A stretch of 64,000 nt of DNA from Manihot esculenta (lineage: Eukaryota > Streptophyta > Magnoliopsida > Malpighiales > Euphorbiaceae): NCBI RefSeq assembly GCF_001659605.2, contig NC_035174.2, forward strand, positions 20,844,027-20,908,026, in the 5' to 3' direction. Positions 58,120-64,000 of the stretch are shown one piece after another. The notes beneath the pieces are model-generated. The model was not told the origin of the DNA and did not search any database. It worked only from the letters and a program-made list of their open reading frames with translations. How positions within the stretch are numbered: the first letter of the stretch is position 1; each line of letters starts with the position of its first letter. Made by a program: the position numbers and the translations under genes.

Positions 58120-61100
58120 TTAAAAGAGATGGGGATATTGCTGGAGCATGGACTCCCGTGTCTCCCAGGTACATTCTTCCATATTGTGGTGGTTCCAAAG
58201 GACTTTCACCATCGGGATTTCCTTGTTCCTTAGCTTTCTGATCTGAGTGTCTAGAATCCGCACTGGCTGTTCAACATAAGTGAGATCCTCTTGGATCTCC
58301 ACATCAGGCTCACTAAGAACCTTGCCCGGTTCTGACACGAACTTCCTCAACATGGAAACATGGAAAACCGGATGGATTCTCTCCATAGAAGCAGGCAAGT
58401 CCAGCTTGTACGATACATTCCCAACTTTTTGCAAGACCTCAAAGGGCCCGATGTACCGTGGAGCTAACTTACCTTTCTTTCCGAACCGAACCACCCCTTT
58501 CATTGGGGACACCTTGAGCAATACTAGATCCCCCTCCTGAAACTCTACCTGTCTCCTGCGGATGTCTGTATAACTCTTCTGCCTGCTTGTGGCAGTCTTT
58601 ATCCTTTCTCTGATCATGGGCACCACTCTGCTGGTGATCTCTACAAGCTCGGGCCCTGCTAAGGACCTCTCTCCAACCTCTTCCCAGCAAACGGGTGACC
58701 TGCACTTCCTCCCATACAAAGCTTCATATGGAGCCATCCCAATGCTAGCATGATAGCTGTTATTGTAGGCGAACTCTACCAAGGGTAGATGTTGCCTCCA
58801 AGAACCGCCAAAATCTAGCACACACATCCTGAGCATATCCTCTATTGTCTGGATGGTCCTCTCTGATTGTCCATCAGTCTGGGGATGGAAGGCAGTACTG
58901 AAATCCAACCTGGTACCCATAGCATTCTGCAGACTCCGCCAAAACCTGGAGGTGAACTGGGGCCCTCTATCTGACACTATAGAAACTGGGACCCCATGCA
59001 GCCTGACAACTTCATCCACATAAACCTGCGCTAACTTATCCACAGAGTAGTTGCTCCTAACAGGGATGAAGTGAGCAGATTTGGTGAGTCTGTCCACAAT
59101 CACCCATATGGAGTCTAGTCTGTTGGATGTTGCCGGTAACCCCACTACAAAATCCATAGCGATATTCTCCCATTTCCACTCTGGAATCGGCAGTGGGTTA
59201 AGCATTCCAGCCGGCTTCTGATGTTCCAGCTTCACCCTCTGACATATTTCGCAGGCTGACACGAACTGTGCCACTTCCCTCTTCATAGCTGGCCACCAAT
59301 ACACCCTCTTCAGATCCTGGTACATCTTGGTGGCTCCAGGGTGAACACTGTACCTTGCATTATGAGCCTCTCTCATAATGTCTCCTTTAAGCCCGATGTC
59401 ATCTGGTACACATAGTCTGTTCCCATAGCGGAGGATCCCCTTATCATCGAATCTGAACTCACTGTTTTTGCCTGACTGAACAGTCCTGGCAATCTTCACT
59501 AACTCTGGGTCCTCGTGCTGTTTCTGAGCCACCTGCTCCAGAAACACGGGGGTTACTTTCATCTGTGCAATCAAAGCACCTGTACCAGACAACTCCATCT
59601 GTAGACCCTCATTGATGAGTTTATAAAATTCCTTCACCACCGGTCTCCTCTCTGCCGTGATGTGGGATAGACTGCCAAGTGATTTCCGGCTTAAGGCATC
59701 AGCTACTACATTAGCCTTACCCGGATGGTACTGGATCTTGCAATCATAGTCACTCAACAGTTCTACCCATCTCCTCTACCTCAAGTTCAGCTCTCTCTGG
59801 TTCAAGATGTGTTGCAGGCTCTTATGATCTGTGAAGATCTCACATTTTACCCCATAGAGGTAATGCCTCCACATCTTGAGGGCAAAGATAACTGCTGCCA
59901 TTTCCAGGTCGTGTGTGGGGTAATTCAACTCATGCCTCTTCAGCTGTCTAGAAGCATAAGCGATCACCTTACCATTCTGCATCAACACACAACCCAGGCC
60001 TACTCTGGATGCATCACAGAACACTGTGAAATCCTCATTGCTGTTTGGCAGAGCTAACACTGGTGCTGAAGTCAACCTCTTCTTGAGCTCCTCAAAGCTT
60101 TCTTCACACTGATCGGTCCACTCGAATCTCTGATTCTTTCTGGTTAATCTGGTTAAAGGAGCTGCAATCTTAGAGAAGTCCTGAACGAACCTCCTGTAGT
60201 AGCCAGCCAAACCCAAGAAGCTTCTGATCTCTGTCACTGAGGTGGGTCTTGGCCAGTTAGTCACAGCTTCAACCTTCTTGGGGTCCACTTCTATCCCATT
60301 CTCTGACACTATATGCCCCAAGAATGATATGCTCCTTAACCAGAACTCACACTTGGAGAACTTGGCATACAAGCCATGTTCCCTCAAGGTCTGTAATACA
60401 ATCCTCAGATGCTGGGCATGCTCCTCTGCATTCCTGGAATACACTAGGATATCATCTATAAAGACAATAACGAAGTGATCCAGGTATGGTCTGAATACTC
60501 TGTTCATGAGGTCCATGAATGCTGCAGGGGCGTTAGTTAACCCAAACGGCATTACAAGGAACTCATAGTGCCCATATCTGGTCCTGAAAGCTGTCTTTGG
60601 TGTGTCTTCTTCCCTTATCCTCAGCTGATGGTACCCTGATCTTAGATCTATCTTGGAGAAACAACCCGCTCCTGCTAGCTGGTCGAATAGATCATCGATC
60701 CTTGGCAATGGGTACTTGTTCTTGGTAGTGACCTTGTTCAACTGCCTGTAGTCAATACAAAGTCTGAGGGATCCATCCTTCTTTCTCACAAAAAGCACTG
60801 GAGCACCCCAAGGTGAGGTACTCGGTCGGATGAAGCCCTTATCTACCAGATCTTGCAACTGTTCTTTCAGTTCCTTCAATTCTGCTGGTGCCATCCTGTA
60901 GGGAGGGATAGAGATCGGTCTAGTTCCAGGCATCAGTTCAATCTCGAACTCTATCTCCCTAGCAGGTGGTAGTCCTGGAAGTTCTTCTGGAAAGACATCC
61001 AGAAATTCTCTGACAACTGGCACTGAGGCTGGCTCCCTGACCTGACTATCTAGCTCTTTCACGTGAGCTACATACCCCTGACATCCCTTCCTAAGCAGCC

Positions 61101-63096
61101 TACGAGCCTGTAGGGCCGATATCAGACCTCTAGGCGTACCCCTCTTGTCTCCTCTGAAGACAACCTCTGACCCGTTCTGATCTCTGAACCTGACTACCTT
61201 GTCCCTGCAGTCCAAGGTAGCACCATGGGTAGATAGCCAATCCATCCCTAGAATGACGTCAAAATCTGTCAAATCTAGAACCACAAGGTCGGCGGAGAGG
61301 CATCTTCCCTCAACAAACACTGGACAGTACCGGCAGACTGACTCTGCCGCCGTCGGGTCACACTTGGGTCCACTGACCCATAGGGGACACTCTAACCCAG
61401 AGACCATCAACCCTAACCTCTCAACTGCCCTCGGAGAAATAAAGGAATGAGATGCACCCGGGTCCATTAATGCATACACATCAGAACACCCAATGATGAG
61501 ATTACCTGACACCACGGTGTTGGATGTGTTCGCCTCCTGCTGAGTCATTGTGAAGATCCTGGCTGGAGCTGATGGACCTTCACCTCGGGAACCAGAAGAA
61601 GAGGCTGCCCCTCTCCCTCTACCTCTGCCACTGCCCTGTGTTGTGGCTGGAGCTGCTGGTTGTGCCACACTACCCGAAGCTGTCTGTTGGGGCTGGCCCA
61701 TGAAAGGTGCTCTAGGACAATCCCGAGCTATGTGTCCCTCCTGGCCACATCTGAAACATGCATTGGTCCCCCATCGACACGCTCCCTTGTGTGGCCTCCC
61801 ACACCTTTGGCATTCTGCACCATCTGAGCCTGAACTCGAGCCACCGCCAAATCCTAGACCGGATTTCAGCTTGTTCCAGAACTTGTTCTTCTTGGGCTTC
61901 TTAGTGCTACTCCATCTCTTACTACCTGAACTCTGAGTAGAGGGTCCTAGCCCTCCTCTGCCTGGGGTCTTAACCCCTGAAGACTGGGTCACTGACTGCT
62001 TCACTGACCCCTCAACTATGGCACTGGCCTCCATTCTTCGAGCCATATCTACCACTGTGTGAAAACTCTCCCTCTCAGCTGATTGAATCAATGAGGAGTA
62101 CCTGGACTGTAATTTCATGACATATCTCCTGGCCTTCTTCACATCTGTATCTAGAGCTTGCCCTGAGAAGGGTAATAGCTCCAGAAATCTGTCTGTGTAC
62201 TCCTCTATGCTCATGTCTTCTGTCTGTCTCAGTTGTTCAAACTCAATCATTTTCAACTCTCTGGAACTATCTGGAAATGCCCATCCAGCAAACTCATTGG
62301 CGAATTCCTCCCATGTCATACTGTCTAGTCTCGGGTCCACATAGCACTTGAACCATTCCTTTGCCTTTTTGCACTTCAGGGTGAACCCTGCCATCTCAAT
62401 GGCTCTTCTATCATCCGCCCCTAGCTCATCAGTGATCGTCTTCACTGCTCTCAGGTATTCAAAGGGATCATCCCCTGACTTATATTTAGGAGCATCCAGC
62501 TTAAGGTAAGCTGTCATTTTCACCTTACTCCCACTGGCTGAGCTAGGTCTAGGAGGTTGAGTATCTGGGGCTACTGGTTCTGTAGGTGGTGGAGGTGGGG
62601 ATGCAGCATTCCCCGGGGTGGGGTTTGCTGGGTGAGGATGGAAGGATGAGGGTGGATAGGCTGGGTACTGTGGGTACGGTGGATAGAAAGGTGGATAAGG
62701 CATGTGAGTAGGGTAGGGATTAAAGCTGGAGTAATCCGACGTACTTCCCATCGGATACCCGGGACTCTGTGCATAGGGTGGGTAATAGGGTGGAAAACCA
62801 TACCCCGAGGCCTGAGTGCCTCCTTGTGACTCCCCTGTCCCTTCTTCTGACATGCCAACATCCAGATTCCCATCCCTTCTCTGATCTTCTTCCATAACCT
62901 CCCTCACATCTGAAGAACTTCCTCCTCTTTCTGTCCCCCTTCTGCTAGTATCAAAAGACCTTCTAGGGTCCCTTGATACTCTTTCTCTGTTTGTTCTGCA
63001 TGACATTGCCCTAGGCAATGTGGGAGGACGGGCGCTTGTGCCCTCATCCTCTGGTGGGACTCCTGTCAATCGTGCAGATCGACGAGTTCCTCTCAT
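58120..63096 (-). CDS. Gag-pol polyprotein of gypsy element A (Tekay/Del-like chromovirus), one in-frame TAG
   Basis: One frame of 1659 codons from ATG 63096 ([10 protein letters not shown], chosen because all relatives start here) to the stop at 58120, with a single internal TAG at 59776-59778. A Pro/Tyr-rich stretch and capsid come first. The zinc knuckle [14 protein letters not shown] is at residues 447-460, protease MDPGASHS with Asp 545, RT FIDD at 879-882 and RNase H FCDAS at about 1026-1030. The TAG is at 1107, where the E1 copy has CAG. The integrase HHCC region is at about 1245-1285, catalytic Asp 1315, Asp 1376 and Glu 1412. The C-terminal tail (from about 1605) has [10 protein letters not shown] and VKVLW...CTWE of a chromodomain. 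The order PR-RT-RH-INT is gypsy. Upstream are PBS and LTR, downstream PPT and LTR. The TAG makes autonomous activity doubtful unless read through. Confidence 0.93.
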
Positions 63097-63351
63097 TCTG
63101 TTTCTGAAAAACAGCACATAACTCACAAGCATTAGCATCATATGGTTCATGTGGAGTCACATGAACCTACATCACATACATGGCAAACATAGCATATCAT
63201 TTATGCGCATGCATATAGTCATGGCATATCACATCATCATAGCAAGACAGGACTCTACATCCTATCCTAGTGGACATGACCTTTCCTATTGTGCTTGACC
63301 CTCTAATACTTCTATGAGCCCGACACGCTAGGTCCGACCATGTGAACCTAG

Positions 63352-63364
63352 GGCTCTGATACCA
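63352..63364 (-). other. Primer-binding site, initiator Met-tRNA (A)
   Basis: The minus-strand TGGTATCAGAGCC lies three bases from the LTR boundary at 63368. Confidence 0.93.
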
Positions 63365-63367
63365 CTC

Positions 63368-64000
63368 TGTAACGCCCCGGAAATCCGGACCGCTACCGGC
63401 GCTAGGATCCAGATCGGCATAAGGCCGCCGGGACCCGTAGCAAGCCTAACATATACCTGTAAACCTGCTTAATCCCATACATGATCAACCATCATACATA
63501 AAAAATTAAAACTTTTCTTTTATACATGTGATCAATCACCAACTCAACCTGTGCATACTCTGAACATATACATAAAAGAAGTCCCTCTGTGGGATCTCAT
63601 CAAAGCCTCGGAGGGCTATACATCATGTGTTGAGTTAGTTTTGCATAAACATCATATCATAAGATCATGTACTTAAAATAAACGGGATTAGCAATACATT
63701 GTAGTCAAGCACAACTCTATCCTCAATAACATAATTACACAACTGTTCAAAACTCTACATTACATTCTTATCATTGTCATGTCCACAAACTCTAACTATT
63801 ACATACATATGACTTTTCTCTTCTTTGCTTCTCTATCAAACCCGTACCTGCAAACCTGGGGGTTAGGGGAGAGGGGTGAGCTAGATGCCCAGTGAGTAGA
63901 ACTATATAAAAAAAGATATTTAAAACATGCTATAATGGAATGCATCATTGCACAAACATTTCACATCATGGAAGGACCGACCCAAAAATCCCTCAGCTCC
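63368..64000 (-). mobile_element. 5' LTR of gypsy element A, cut by the window edge
   Basis: Begins TGTAACGCCCCGG in plus coordinates and is identical to 55818-56450 over all 633 visible bases. If it has the same length as the 3' LTR it would end near 65570, giving an element of about 9.75 kb. Confidence 0.95.

Noticed and set aside
61550..61936. 128-codon plus-strand frame and other plus-strand frames in 58280-62344
   Set aside because: Antisense shadows of the intact gag-pol of element A.

Overview
This is plant nuclear DNA made almost entirely of transposable elements. The evidence is initiator-Met-tRNA and Asp-tRNA primer-binding sites, plant-type chromodomain Ty3/gypsy and Ty1/copia polyproteins, Mutator, hAT and CACTA elements, and captured pieces of plant F-box and AP2/ERF genes. 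AT-rich sequence separates the GC-richer LTR elements. A eudicot is likely. Euphorbiaceae (cassava or a relative) is only a guess from general look. I see no intact host gene, tRNA, rRNA or CRISPR array.

Left nest (1-10248). A minus-strand Tekay/Del-like gypsy element (E1) has a degenerate gag-pol at 334-7430 and a 5' LTR at 7706-9994. It abuts the end of a CACTA-type element (9995-10248). A plus-strand solo LTR (1664-3969, TSD TCCTC) sits inside its pol gene. Its 3' end is lost at an inverted-orientation junction near 332.

Middle (10249-36979). AT-rich DNA holds an old non-autonomous LTR element with an Asp-tRNA PBS (about 13990-25496). Its 3' LTR was hit by a Mutator-like element with about 130-bp TIRs (19063-25445). 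That element carries an F-box gene fragment and an antisense AP2/ERF fragment, so it is a Pack-MULE. A 4.85-kb Ale-like copia element (20529-25377) later landed inside its right TIR. Further right are a GC-rich island (27421-27840), a 1.65-kb CACTA-like element (30695-32348), a hAT MITE (32856-33277) and a few other MITE-like stretches.

Right nest (36980-64000). An autonomous-type Mutator transposase gene, with MULE catalytic region and SWIM zinc finger, is cut into four collinear pieces. The interruptions are two solo LTRs (38640-40642 and 41634-43560), a deleted gypsy element D (43701-50829, TSD GAGAG) and a gypsy element C that starts at 51102. C is interrupted in gag by B (53683), and B in its LTR by A (55818 to beyond the right edge). 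A is the youngest element: the visible 633 bp of its two LTRs are identical and its gag-pol is open except for one TAG codon.

The gypsy LTRs are all one family of about 2.1-2.5 kb. They share a TATA box, clusters of GCCGCC-core palindromes, conserved splice-donor-like sites and a copy-specific minisatellite.
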